Source: Williamsia sp. 1135 (GTDB lineage: Bacteria > Actinomycetota > Actinomycetes > Mycobacteriales > Mycobacteriaceae). Taken from it: a stretch of DNA of 36,334 nucleotides. This document shows, in pieces, positions 26,768 through 35,009 of this stretch. The stretch is taken from NCBI RefSeq assembly GCF_002095395.1, contig NZ_MJEI01000057.1, positions 1-36,334 of the forward strand. The letters are read 5' to 3'. Made by a program: the position numbers and the translations under genes. The notes beneath the pieces are model-generated. The model made no database searches and was not told the origin of the DNA. It saw only the letters and a list, made by a program, of their open reading frames with translations. Each line of letters opens with the position of its first letter. Position 1 is the first letter of the stretch.

Positions 26768-28168
26768 ATGGAACGCTTGAGTGGGCTCGACGCATCGTTT
26801 CTCTATCTGGAGACCCGATCGCAGCTGATGCACATCGTAGGTTTGATCGAGCTCGACCCGACCACCGTCGAAGGCGGCTATTCGTTCGAGAGGATGCGCG
26901 ACGAGCTCTCCCGACGGATCGGCGCGCTGCCGACCTTCCGGCGCAAGGTGCGCGACTCGATCGTCAATCTCGATCATCCGGTCTGGGTGGAGGACCGGAA
27001 TTTCGACATCGAGCGGCATGTGCACCGGGTGGCCGTGCCTGCTCCGGGTGGGCAACTCGAACTCGCCGAGTTCTGTGCCCATATCGCGGGGGTCCCGCTC
27101 GACCGCAGCAAGCCGCTGTGGGAGATGTGGGTGATCGAGGGACTCGCCGACGGCAAGATCGCTGTGCTGCTCCGGATGCATCACGCCGGGGTGGACGGGG
27201 TGACGGCCTCGGATCTGCTGGCCCAGCTGTGCACGCTCACGCCTGAGCCGCCGGAACTGGACAAAGAGGTCCTGTCCCACACGGCAGGCGATGCGTCCTT
27301 CGCCGGGCTCGCGCTGGACGGCGCATGGCAGGTGGCCCGCCGCCCGCTGAGTTTCGCCCGGCTGTTGCCGAAGACCGCGCAGCTCCCGTTCGACTGGATC
27401 TCGCGTGCGCTGCGGGGCGAGGCGATGCCTGCCCCGTTCCGCGCGCCACGGACCTCGTGGAACAAATCGATCACGGCGCATCGCAGTATCGCTTACACGC
27501 AGGTCTCGCTGACCGACCTCAAGCGCATCAAAGACCACTTCGACGTGAAACTCAACGACGTGGTGCTCAGCGTGTGCTCGGGTGCGCTGCGCGACTACCT
27601 CGACAACAACGACGAACTGCCGGACCAGCCACTGGTCGCGATGGTCCCGGTGTCGGTGCACGGTGACAACGACGACGACCTCGTCACGCAGGGCACCAAC
27701 AAGGTCACGGGGATGTTCACCAAACTGCCGGTCGAGATCGCCGACCCGGTGGAGCGGATCAAGGCCATCGGGTCGCAGGTGCGCACGGCCAAGGATCATC
27801 ACGGGTCGATGGACTCGAACCTGCTCCGTGGCTGGGCGCAATTCGTACCGCCCGCGACGCTGGGGATGGCGATGAAGCTGTACTCGTCGCAGGAACTGGC
27901 GGAACGGCATCCGGTGATCTACAACCTGGTGATCTCGAACGTGCCCGGACCGGACTTTCCGCTGTATTACCTCGGCGCCAAGATCGAGGCGATGTATCCA
28001 CTCGGGCCGGTGTTCCACGGTGCGGGCATGAACATCACTGTGTTCTCCCAGAACGGTTTGCTCAACATCGGTGTCATCGCGTGCAAGGAGTTGGTGCCCG
28101 ACCCATGGCCGATCATGAGGGCGTTCGAGGAAGAGGTGAAGTCGCTGCTAGAGGCCTGCGATCCCTGA
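26768..28168 (+). CDS. WS/DGAT family acyltransferase (wax ester / triacylglycerol synthase)
   Basis: A 466-residue bifunctional wax ester synthase/acyl-CoA:diacylglycerol acyltransferase, which makes storage neutral lipid from acyl-CoA. It opens with the family's MERLSGLDASFLYLETRSQL; the catalytic HHxxxDG is MHHAGVDG (His138-His139...Asp143-Gly144). Later marks are KLNDVVLSVCSGALRDYL, VAMVPVSV and NLVISNVPGPDFPLYYLGA. It is nearly the canonical 460-residue length. The ATG at 26768 is preceded by GGGGAGAAGG. Its last 56 bases overlap the convergent alpha/beta hydrolase gene. A pairing of neutral-lipid synthesis with a hydrolase next door is suggestive but not evidence of a shared pathway. 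Confidence 0.92.
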   Translation: MERLSGLDASFLYLETRSQLMHIVGLIELDPTTVEGGYSFERMRDELSRRIGALPTFRRKVRDSIVNLDHPVWVEDRNFDIERHVHRVAVPAPGGQLELAEFCAHIAGVPLDRSKPLWEMWVIEGLADGKIAVLLRMHHAGVDGVTASDLLAQLCTLTPEPPELDKEVLSHTAGDASFAGLALDGAWQVARRPLSFARLLPKTAQLPFDWISRALRGEAMPAPFRAPRTSWNKSITAHRSIAYTQVSLTDLKRIKDHFDVKLNDVVLSVCSGALRDYLDNNDELPDQPLVAMVPVSVHGDNDDDLVTQGTNKVTGMFTKLPVEIADPVERIKAIGSQVRTAKDHHGSMDSNLLRGWAQFVPPATLGMAMKLYSSQELAERHPVIYNLVISNVPGPDFPLYYLGAKIEAMYPLGPVFHGAGMNITVFSQNGLLNIGVIACKELVPDPWPIMRAFEEEVKSLLEACDP

Positions 28169-29048
28169 CCTGATCAGCGGTGTGCCGCGCGGCCTCGAGG
28201 AATTTCGGTATGAACTGATCTGCCTCGAGCACGCAGCACGCATGGCCGCCATCGACCTCGTAGGTGGCCACGTTCGGGATGTTGTCGGTGAGGATGCGCT
28301 GGCGCCAGAGTGGGATGACCCGGTCCTTGAGCGAGACCAGCACTGCTGTGGGGATGTCGATCTCGGCAAGCCAGGGTTGAGAGTCGAAGTGGCTCATGCC
28401 ATCTCCGAGTACCCCGAGGCGTGAGACCGGAGTCGACAGGAATTGCCGCATCGCCCAGACGGTGTCGGGCACGGAGGTGTCGTCGAGTTTGGCGGCATTC
28501 GGCTGGACGTGCGGCGGGTGGATGAGCTTCATGATGCGGCCGACGTTCGACATGTTGGTCTGCCGGGCCGGATCGTTGCTGCCGAAAAACGGTCCAGTGG
28601 AACACAGGATCATCGCGTCGACGCGGTCGGGGTGGCGCCGCCAGGCGATCTGGGAGATGCCTCCTCCCATCGAGAAGCCGGCCGCGGTGAAGGTGTCGAT
28701 GCCCAGGACGTCGGCCAGTGCGACGACATCGTCGGCGCAGTCCTCGAGATCGAACGGGGCACTGCGGATCCCGCGGCCGTGCCAGCGCTGATCGAGAGTG
28801 ATCACCCGGAACTCCTTGTTGAGAGCGGGGATCAGCGGATACCAGCACAGCAGTCCGTTGGTCAGAACCGAGTGCAACAAGAAGATGACCGGCTTGTCTC
28901 GGGGGCCTGAGTCGGTGACGTAGGTGGAGCCGCGTCCGGGGAGGTAGACCATATGGCCTCTAGGCAGGTCGCGGACCGGATACGGCTCGATGAGGCGGTC
29001 GACCCGGCGAAGTATCTGATCGCGGGCGGTGGTGAGGACACTGTGCAC
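28113..29048 (-). CDS. Alpha/beta hydrolase
   Basis: A 311-residue alpha/beta-hydrolase-fold enzyme. The nucleophile elbow is GFSMGGG (Ser in AAGFSMGGGIS), preceded by LDQRWHGRG, a family landmark; the acid residue is probably the Asp in SLKDRVIP, and the catalytic His lies in VDGGHACCV. An oxyanion-region FLLHSVLTNG follows the second strand. No signal peptide is seen, so it is likely cytoplasmic. The substrate is unknown; lipases, esterases and dienelactone-type hydrolases all share these marks. The GTG start at 29048 gives a reasonable N-terminus. The 3' end overlaps the WS/DGAT gene by 56 bases on the opposite strand. Confidence 0.85.
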   Translation of the reverse strand: MHSVLTTARDQILRRVDRLIEPYPVRDLPRGHMVYLPGRGSTYVTDSGPRDKPVIFLLHSVLTNGLLCWYPLIPALNKEFRVITLDQRWHGRGIRSAPFDLEDCADDVVALADVLGIDTFTAAGFSMGGGISQIAWRRHPDRVDAMILCSTGPFFGSNDPARQTNMSNVGRIMKLIHPPHVQPNAAKLDDTSVPDTVWAMRQFLSTPVSRLGVLGDGMSHFDSQPWLAEIDIPTAVLVSLKDRVIPLWRQRILTDNIPNVATYEVDGGHACCVLEADQFIPKFLEAARHTADQVRDRRPLAATSPLPRTPS

Positions 29049-29113
29049 CGAACCGAGGCTACTGATGATGCTGAATGCGCGCTCAGTGCTTGCCTACCCG
29101 GAGTAAAATCAGG

Positions 29114-29139
29114 GGTTCGTCCGGTATTCCAGACGAACC
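29114..29139. promoter_or_regulatory. Inverted repeat just upstream of the small membrane protein gene
   Basis: GGTTCGTC and GACGAACC form a perfect 8-bp inverted repeat with a 10-base spacer, ending 11 bases before the ATG at 29151 and overlapping the region of the AGGAG ribosome site. It could be a repressor operator or a leader hairpin affecting translation. Confidence 0.4.
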
Positions 29140-29150
29140 TAGGAGTCATC

Positions 29151-29435
29151 ATGCATTCAGGAACTGCACTGCACCTACGGAGAAGTCTCGTATGGCCGGC
29201 CGGTTGGCTCGCCTTCTTCGCCACGTTGGCCGGAGCGGCCGCCACCGCGCTGACGATCATCACCCTCGCCAGCGAACATTTTGTGGAGGCCGCAGTCGCC
29301 GGTGGGTGTGCGATCGGGTTGTTCGCCATCGCCATCACGTCCTTCAAGTCGATGTCGCACATAGCGGACGCGCACACCCGCGAGGTCGAGGCCAGACGCA
29401 ATCACGCGGTCTACCGGGCGCGTTATCCGCTCTAG
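29151..29435 (+). CDS. Small two-segment membrane protein of unknown function
   Basis: A 94-residue protein I do not recognise. It starts with a short basic stretch (LHLRRSLVWP) and has two hydrophobic segments, about 17-41 (GWLAFFATLAGAAATALTII) and 48-66 (VEAAVAGGCAIGLFAIAITS), then a charged tail with several Arg and His (SHIADAHTREVEARRNHAVY). This fits two membrane helices with a cytoplasmic tail. The ATG at 29151 follows a good CTAGGAGTC ribosome site. The gene is divergent from the alpha/beta hydrolase, and its stop shares a CTAG with the convergent thioesterase stop. The frame is open upstream, but the ribosome site and family-like N-terminus support this start. Confidence 0.7.
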   Translation: MHSGTALHLRRSLVWPAGWLAFFATLAGAAATALTIITLASEHFVEAAVAGGCAIGLFAIAITSFKSMSHIADAHTREVEARRNHAVYRARYPL

Positions 29436-29851
29436 CTCGGCAGCGGGATGTTCTGCAGGCGTAGCTGCCCGCGGGCGAGTTCTTTGCCGCGCGACTCGTC
29501 GGTGATGCTGACGAGCCACAGTTGCTGCGTGCGCCCTTGCTGAATGGGCTCGGCAAGCACCCGCGCCCGGATGCCGCCGGTGCTCGACCGCAGGAAGTCG
29601 GTGCTGTTGTGCAGCCCCACGGCGAACTGGCCGCGATCCTGGACGGCCGCGCTGGCGCCGATGCTGCCGGCGGATTCGACGATCGTGGTGTAGACACCGC
29701 CGTGGACGACGCCCCAGGGCGTCAGGTGGTCCGCACCGAGGTCGACGTAGCCGGACACCCGGGTACCGGATTGCTCCTCGATGACGAATCCGGTGACCTG
29801 GAGGAATGCGCTCATGTCGGTCTGTGCGGTGCTCGGTGACTCGGTCATCAC
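29432..29851 (-). CDS. Hotdog-fold thioesterase, PaaI-like
   Basis: A 139-residue hotdog-fold acyl-CoA thioesterase. The active-site helix carries HGGVYTTIVESAGSIGA within VVHGGV, the usual HGG motif of PaaI/YbgC-type enzymes, with preceding HLTPWG and the later VGLHNSTDFLRSSTGGIRARV strand pair. It probably hydrolyses a medium or aryl acyl-CoA (family knowledge; substrate unknown). The ATG at 29851 is used; an ATG at 29815 (MSAFLQVTG) is an alternative. The stop overlaps that of the small membrane protein by four bases (CTAG). Confidence 0.85.
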   Translation of the reverse strand: MMTESPSTAQTDMSAFLQVTGFVIEEQSGTRVSGYVDLGADHLTPWGVVHGGVYTTIVESAGSIGASAAVQDRGQFAVGLHNSTDFLRSSTGGIRARVLAEPIQQGRTQQLWLVSITDESRGKELARGQLRLQNIPLPS

Positions 29852-29951
29852 CTGACTTTAGGCACAAGAAGTCAGGTCCGCAAGCGTCTGGCCCGGTCGG
29901 GTTGGCGCCGGGCACCACCGAGTTCTAGCGCCGCAACGCCGCGGTGGCATC

Positions 29952-31180
29952 CTACTGCTCGGCCCGCCGACCGGACTGCCACCGGTGCCACCGCTGCCAG
30001 CGGTGCACCGCCCCTTGTTGGAGACGTTCGTCGATCGCGGGCGAGAAGCGGCGGGCGATCTCGCCGATCGCGGTCAAGGGTGCACGCAGCAGCAGGAGAC
30101 TCAAACCCGGCCAGGGGGAGGGTAATTCGTACTTGCGCCGATTCCACGGCAGCATGAACAACTGCGTGTAGCCGGCCTGCACCGCCAGGTGATAGCGGGC
30201 GCGGACCCGTCCGACCGTGCCCATCGATGGCTGCGGCGCGAACGCCGGCACGAAGGACTCGACGAGTTCGGCGCCCGCGGCCCCTGAATCGTGTGCTCGG
30301 GTGGCGTCGAACAGATACAGCAACCGAATCCCATCGGCGGTGGTCCGCGGATAGATGTCGTCGACGCGAACACCGACGAGGTGGCCGAGGTACCGATTGA
30401 AATGCAGGAGGGCCTCGATCTCGCGGGGCGAGGTGAGAAACCCGACGCTGTAGAGGCCCAGTCCCGGCCCCACGCTGCCGCCGAGCAGCGTCAGCATCAT
30501 CTCAGCTTGGCTGATGGGCAAACCCCAACGTGCACTGTCCCATTCGTCGTGTCGGGCGACGCGGGCCCGCACCGAGACGTGCATAACGCGGACCTTGAGT
30601 GAGATGTCTCTGGCAGCAGAACCCGGGGTCAGGATGGCTCCTGGCCTGCACACCTCGAGCCACCAGCGGCTCGTCTCGAGGTACCTGTTCAACGCGCTCG
30701 CCCCGGCATATCCACCGGCCAGCGAGAGCGGAACGGCAAGTGACCCTTCGGTATATGTATCCATCGTGCCTGCGTTGCCGACCGATCCCAGTGCGTAACC
30801 CCATCGTCGCCAGCACGCTGCGCCCCGTTCGATCAGGTCGTCCTCGACCCAGTCGGGTATCTTCTCGAACTCCTCGAACAGTGCCCGCATCTCCGGTGGG
30901 GCATCGTCGATGGTGTCGATCCCGTCGCGTAATGCGGTGTCGAGTAGTTCGCGCGCCGCGGCCGCACCCATCGGACCGTGATAGGTCGTCGCGACGAATT
31001 CTTCCGCGACCGGGTCTCCCACCGTCAGCAGTTCGCCGTAGCGGGCGATGATGGATCGCTTGGCAGCAGGTCGAACCCGGTGAGTCGTTTGAGGCGTCTG
31101 CGGATGCGTGCGTGCGGGCCGTCGCCGGTCAGGGCCTCGACCCGGTAACAGCTGGGCATCTCGGCCGGTTCGTGCGTCAT
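29952..31180 (-). pseudogene. DUF2236 (MpaB-like oxygenase family) protein with one frame shift near its start
   Basis: The main open frame (29952-31022) encodes a DUF2236/MpaB-type protein, a family related to latex-clearing heme oxygenases. Landmarks are FVATTYHGPMG, RYLETSRWWLEVC, VRVMHVSVRARVARHDEWDSARWGLPISQAEMM and FNRYLGHLVGVR. The true start is probably ATG 31180, which overlaps the stop of the methyltransferase gene as ATGA. From there a plausible N-terminus (MTHEPAEMPSCYRVEAL, RLKRLTGFDLLP) runs to about 31065, where the frame shifts by one; the continuation is KRSIIARYGELLTVGDPV. One base change near 31062-31070 joins both parts. The in-frame GTG at 31022 is only a fallback start. 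The C-terminus ends in a Trp/Arg/His-rich stretch. Confidence 0.75.
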
Positions 31181-32322
31181 GTGCGCCGGTCCACCAGATA
31201 CAGGTGCTCGGTCACGTGGGCGCTTCGCCCCCGCAGGTTACGGCTGCCGCGGAAGGTGTTGTGACGCTGAGTGAACTCGCTGACCGTACCGACCGCACCG
31301 AGCATGTCCCGCATCTGCGCCGGTGGTATGAAACCCTCGTCGTTGAACGAGATCAGCAGGAAGCGTGCATCGAGATCGTTGATCAGTCGTCGCAGTAACG
31401 TTGCGGCACTCGACCGCACGTTGTATCCCGAACGGTTCCAGTCCTTGGGTATGCCGGAGATGGCGCTCATCGCCGTGGGTTCGGAGTTCTCGGCGATCAG
31501 GTTGAGCATGAAGTAGTTGGACCCATATGGATGCTGGTTGTAGGGCGGATCGAGGTAGGCGACGTCCACCGGGCCGACGACGTCAGGGAGCATCGCCGCA
31601 TCCATCTGGAGTACCTGCCGCTCGCAGTGGTGATCGCTCAAGACGGGTGCGGCCAGGGTGATGGCCCCGGTGATGCGCCCGAGTGCATCGGCGCCGCTGC
31701 CCCCGAATCGGCCGAGGCCCGTGGCGCGATCCTTGTGGAACCCCTTGAACACCCCGGAAGTATTGGCGTGCACCGAGGCCTCCGACAACAGCGGGCCGAG
31801 CAGCAGTGTTCGAACTGGCTCCGGCTCGGCATGGATCAGCTCCATGTAAGCGTCGAGTCGGCGGGCGTTCTCGCACGTGTAGAAGACCCGCTCGCCGGCC
31901 CTGATGCAGGTGTCGTCAGCCGGTGCGTAGTGTTCGGCGATGAAACCGTTTGCCACGTAGCCTGATTCGACCGTGCGGTTGATCGAGGCCACTTTCGCCG
32001 CCAGCGCGCCGGCAGGCACTTCGTCGGCGTTGGTCAAGAAGCATTCGCTGATGACCCGGGCGTAGCTCTCGAGATCATTGGAGATCACCCGGCGCGAGCG
32101 GGCCTTCGCGAGCCGGGACACCACCCCGCTGCCGGAGAAGGCGTCGAGAAAGACCAGCGGCCGTTGCAGTTGTTCGTGGACGTGGGCGAGCGCGTCGTCG
32201 ATCAGCCCCAGCAGCTGACGTTTGTTGCCGATGTAGGTGATCAGCTGGTCGCTGCGATAGGCGACGTCATCACTGCGGGCAATGGCCTGGGGCACAGATG
32301 TGACCCTATAGCTCAGTTCCAC
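31177..32322 (-). CDS. Adenine-specific DNA methyltransferase (D12/Dam class)
   Basis: A 381-residue DNA N6-adenine methyltransferase. The Dam-class opening YIGNKRQLL (30-38) is followed by the SAM-binding DAFSGSG (60-66) and the catalytic DPPYN (258-262) in VAYLDPPYNQHPYGSNYF; the C-terminal part has RRLINDLDARFLLISFNDEGF. No restriction endonuclease gene is adjacent, so it appears to be an orphan methyltransferase. The start GTG at 32322 has a GAGGG sequence 5-6 bases upstream; an in-frame GTG at 32295 is also possible. It lies 39 bases after a small minus-strand gene and overlaps the following DUF2236 start, suggesting a three-gene unit. The target sequence cannot be predicted by eye. Confidence 0.85.
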   Translation of the reverse strand: MELSYRVTSVPQAIARSDDVAYRSDQLITYIGNKRQLLGLIDDALAHVHEQLQRPLVFLDAFSGSGVVSRLAKARSRRVISNDLESYARVISECFLTNADEVPAGALAAKVASINRTVESGYVANGFIAEHYAPADDTCIRAGERVFYTCENARRLDAYMELIHAEPEPVRTLLLGPLLSEASVHANTSGVFKGFHKDRATGLGRFGGSGADALGRITGAITLAAPVLSDHHCERQVLQMDAAMLPDVVGPVDVAYLDPPYNQHPYGSNYFMLNLIAENSEPTAMSAISGIPKDWNRSGYNVRSSAATLLRRLINDLDARFLLISFNDEGFIPPAQMRDMLGAVGTVSEFTQRHNTFRGSRNLRGRSAHVTEHLYLVDRRT

Positions 32323-32361
32323 CGGGGCCCTCGGTCAGTGACACCGGCGACCTCCACGCGG

Positions 32362-32577
32362 TCAGTCATCCAGACACAGTTCGGTCTCGATGGAGATCGG
32401 CACGCCCGTCGCGATCAGCAGCCGGCAGGGTGCCTCGGAGTCCCGGTAGAGGTTGAGCCACTGATGGCCGCGGCTACCGTCTGCATAGACCGCTTCGAGC
32501 GTCCGGTTCAGCCGCGCCTCCGCTTCGTTGTTGATGATGTATCGCTGGTCGCCGTATCGCAGGTACTTGTTGGGCAC
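32362..32577 (-). CDS. Small conserved-looking protein upstream of the DNA methyltransferase
   Basis: A 71-residue product I do not recognise: YLRYGDQRYIINNEAEARLN near the start, then a hydrophilic middle (YADGSRGHQWLNLYRDSEAP) and VPISIETELCLDD at the end. No membrane segment or signal peptide is seen. The GTG at 32577 is chosen because GGAGG lies 7 bases upstream; the frame is open further, but without a better ribosome site. It precedes the adenine methyltransferase by 39 bases on the same strand, so the two are probably co-transcribed. A role with the methyltransferase, such as an accessory or antitoxin-like factor, is possible but unsupported. Confidence 0.6.
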   Translation of the reverse strand: MPNKYLRYGDQRYIINNEAEARLNRTLEAVYADGSRGHQWLNLYRDSEAPCRLLIATGVPISIETELCLDD

Positions 32578-32683
32578 GGGCGCCTCCGGAGGTCGTATGG
32601 ACTGCTTCCTACCAGTGTGACTCAGACCACTGAGGACGTTTGTGGCTTTCATCCGACGCGATCGACGGTCGAACGCATAAGTT

Positions 32684-33844
32684 ATGGACGGGAATACTGA
32701 ACGAACACGAGACGAACAGCAGGTGGCGGATGGGTACGGGGGTGGCATGAGCACACAGGAGGCTGATCGCCCCGCTGTGTCGTCACCCGAGGTCGCCACC
32801 GGTTGGCGCAACCGGCCGTGGCGCGACCGGCTCACCGATCTCACGCTGTGGCGATGGCTCGCGATCTCGGTCTGGCTGGGCGTGGTGATCTGGCATCTCG
32901 CGGTCCTCGGCCTGGCGTTCGACCGCACCCGTCTGTTGCTGCTGCTGTGCACCGGACTGGCCGCTGCGTGCATCGGCAAACGGAACGTGCTGACCGTTCT
33001 GGTCGACTGGCTGCCGTTCGCCGCGATCCTGTTGCTGTACGACTTCACTCGCAACATCGCGCAGTGGATGGACATGCCGACCCAGTGGGCGCTGGCCATC
33101 GACTTCGATCAGGCGCTGTTCGGGGTGAACCCGACCGCGTGGCTTCAGAGTCAGCTCAAACAGGAGCAGCCGCCCTGGTGGGAGGTCATCACCAGCGTCG
33201 TCTACATGTCGTACTTCATCGTTCCGTACGCGGCGGCTGCGGTCCTGTGGCTTCGGAACCGGCACGTATGGCGTCGCTACGCGGCCGGGTTCCTGCTCCT
33301 GACGTTTCTCGCTCTGGTCGGATACACCCTGGTGCCGGCGGCGCCGCCCTGGGCCGCGGCACAGTGCAACGCGGTGGAGGTGCAGGACCATCCGCGGCAC
33401 CCGTCGTGCATGGACCGGGCACCCTACGAGGGTGGCGGGATGCTCGGCGAAGTCGATCCGCACCACGAGGGCGCCGAGCCGTACGTGCAGCGGATTTCCG
33501 CACGCGGATGGGAAGTCCTCGACATCCATGCGGCGTCGAGTCTGTTGAAGCTCGGCCAGGCCAAGGCAAACCTGGTTGCCGCCATCCCGTCGCTGCACGC
33601 CGGACTGACGATGTTCCTCGCGCTGTTCATGTGGCCGCGGGTGCGGGCTCTCGGCCGCACCCTGTTCCTGGGCTACGCGTTCGCGATGGCGTTCACGCTC
33701 GTCTACACAGCCGAGCACTACGTGTTCGACATCGTTCTGGGCTGGGGTCTGGCCGCGCTGGTGATCGTGGTCGTCAATGTGGTGGACCGCCGTATGCTTG
33801 CCCGTCGGATCCGACCGCAGGCCCCCGAGACGGTGTCGCTCTGA
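32684..33844 (+). CDS. PAP2-superfamily membrane protein, AUR1/inositol phosphotransferase-like
   Basis: A polytopic membrane enzyme of about 386 residues with about six hydrophobic segments. Two phosphatase-superfamily motifs are visible: IPSLHAGLTMFLALF (the PSLHAG motif) and TAEHYVFDIVLGWG (the third PAP2 motif with catalytic His and Asp). The extracytoplasmic loop between segments is rich in charged and Cys residues (AAQCNAVEVQDHPRHPSCMD). This arrangement matches the PAP2_3 / aureobasidin-resistance (AUR1) type, which transfers or removes phospho-groups on inositol or other polar lipids; the substrate is unknown. The ATG at 32684 is listed; ATG 32747 (MSTQEADRP) is a good alternative that removes a low-complexity N-terminus. 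It converges on the DMT-type transporter with 4 bases between stops. Confidence 0.85.
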   Translation: MDGNTERTRDEQQVADGYGGGMSTQEADRPAVSSPEVATGWRNRPWRDRLTDLTLWRWLAISVWLGVVIWHLAVLGLAFDRTRLLLLLCTGLAAACIGKRNVLTVLVDWLPFAAILLLYDFTRNIAQWMDMPTQWALAIDFDQALFGVNPTAWLQSQLKQEQPPWWEVITSVVYMSYFIVPYAAAAVLWLRNRHVWRRYAAGFLLLTFLALVGYTLVPAAPPWAAAQCNAVEVQDHPRHPSCMDRAPYEGGGMLGEVDPHHEGAEPYVQRISARGWEVLDIHAASSLLKLGQAKANLVAAIPSLHAGLTMFLALFMWPRVRALGRTLFLGYAFAMAFTLVYTAEHYVFDIVLGWGLAALVIVVVNVVDRRMLARRIRPQAPETVSL

Positions 33845-33848
33845 ACGG

Positions 33849-34892
33849 TCAGGTGGTCCCGGGACGGCAGCTGCCCTTGCTGCGTTGGCTCTCCGCGTCG
33901 CGCTGCGGGGGTAGGTCACCGGCGATGCCACTTTCGGGCCTCGCGTCGGAGGACGTGGTCCGGTGTGTGCGTCCAAGCCGCCAGCCACCGACCGACGGCT
34001 CGGCCTCGCCGAAGTGATCGGCGTCCACCGAGCTGTACAGCGCGACCAGCACCGCACCGACGACCGCGCCGATGAACCCGATGACGGCCAGCCAGGCGAG
34101 TCCTGGTTTCGCGCTGTCGTCGAGGAAAACGACGCCGATGATTCCGGGGCCTGCGGTTTCTCCGACGACCAGCACCGCGGTGATCCCGTTCACCTGGCCC
34201 AGCTGCAGCGCGACGGTCTGAACGTAAAAACCGACGGCGCCCGCGATGGCGATCGTCCAGGCGGCCGGATCGGTGAGCAGGGTGACGATGTCGAACGGAT
34301 CGACACCGCGCAGGATCCGGACCGAGATGGCGATCACGCCGAACAGCAGACCGGCCGCCGCACCTCCCACGATGGCGCCGCGCTTGCCGATTTTGTACAC
34401 CGCCAGCAGGGCCAGGGTTGCCAGCACGCAGGTGGCACCGAGCAATCCCCAGTGGAAGCTGATCTGTTCGCCGCCACCGTTCAGATGTGAGGACGACAGC
34501 CCGAGTGCGCACAGAGAGAAGACGACTGTGCACATCGCTACCCAGTCGCGGCCGTGCAGGCGGATTCCCAGGACTGCGGTGCCGATGAGCGCGGTGACGA
34601 TCAGATTTGCCGAGACGATGGTCTGTGAGAGGAACAGGGGCAGGAAGCGGGCGGCGACAGCGCCGGCACCGAAGCCGATCACGACCAGGGAGGTGCCGAT
34701 GATGAAGTCGGGCGTCTTGAAGGTGTCGATGGTGGACGACACAGATGGTCCGCCGGCAGCCGTGAGTTGCCCGTCCTTGTGCGCATTGCGGGCCTCGACA
34801 GCAGCTTTGCGCGCGCCGAGGGCACGCAGCACTGTCGATATGCCATAGGCGACCGCCGCCGCGCTGGCGAACAAGACCCCGATCAGAAACAC
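33849..34892 (-). CDS. DMT/EamA-like membrane transporter or permease
   Basis: A 347-residue membrane protein with about nine to ten hydrophobic segments arranged as two similar halves, as in EamA/DMT-superfamily transporters: the first half starts FLIGVLFASAAAVAYGISTVL and contains LSQTIVSANLIVTALIGTAVLG; the second contains LQLGQVNGITAVLVVGETAGPGIIGVV. The last 60 residues are hydrophilic and look cytoplasmic (TTSSDARPESGIAGDLP). Similar proteins occur widely in Mycobacteriales without a proven substrate. It is divergent from the ATP-grasp gene (117 bases between starts) and convergent with the PAP2-like gene. Confidence 0.8.
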   Translation of the reverse strand: MFLIGVLFASAAAVAYGISTVLRALGARKAAVEARNAHKDGQLTAAGGPSVSSTIDTFKTPDFIIGTSLVVIGFGAGAVAARFLPLFLSQTIVSANLIVTALIGTAVLGIRLHGRDWVAMCTVVFSLCALGLSSSHLNGGGEQISFHWGLLGATCVLATLALLAVYKIGKRGAIVGGAAAGLLFGVIAISVRILRGVDPFDIVTLLTDPAAWTIAIAGAVGFYVQTVALQLGQVNGITAVLVVGETAGPGIIGVVFLDDSAKPGLAWLAVIGFIGAVVGAVLVALYSSVDADHFGEAEPSVGGWRLGRTHRTTSSDARPESGIAGDLPPQRDAESQRSKGSCRPGTT

Positions 34893-35009
34893 CCGGACAC
34901 CTCCGTCACCGTCTTGCGACGGCAGCCCACCCCGCGCCCGTCCGTGGGGCGGATATTAAGCTACCATGCTGCAGGTGTTAGCCATTCTTCTGCTCAGTGG
35001 TGGGGCCTG

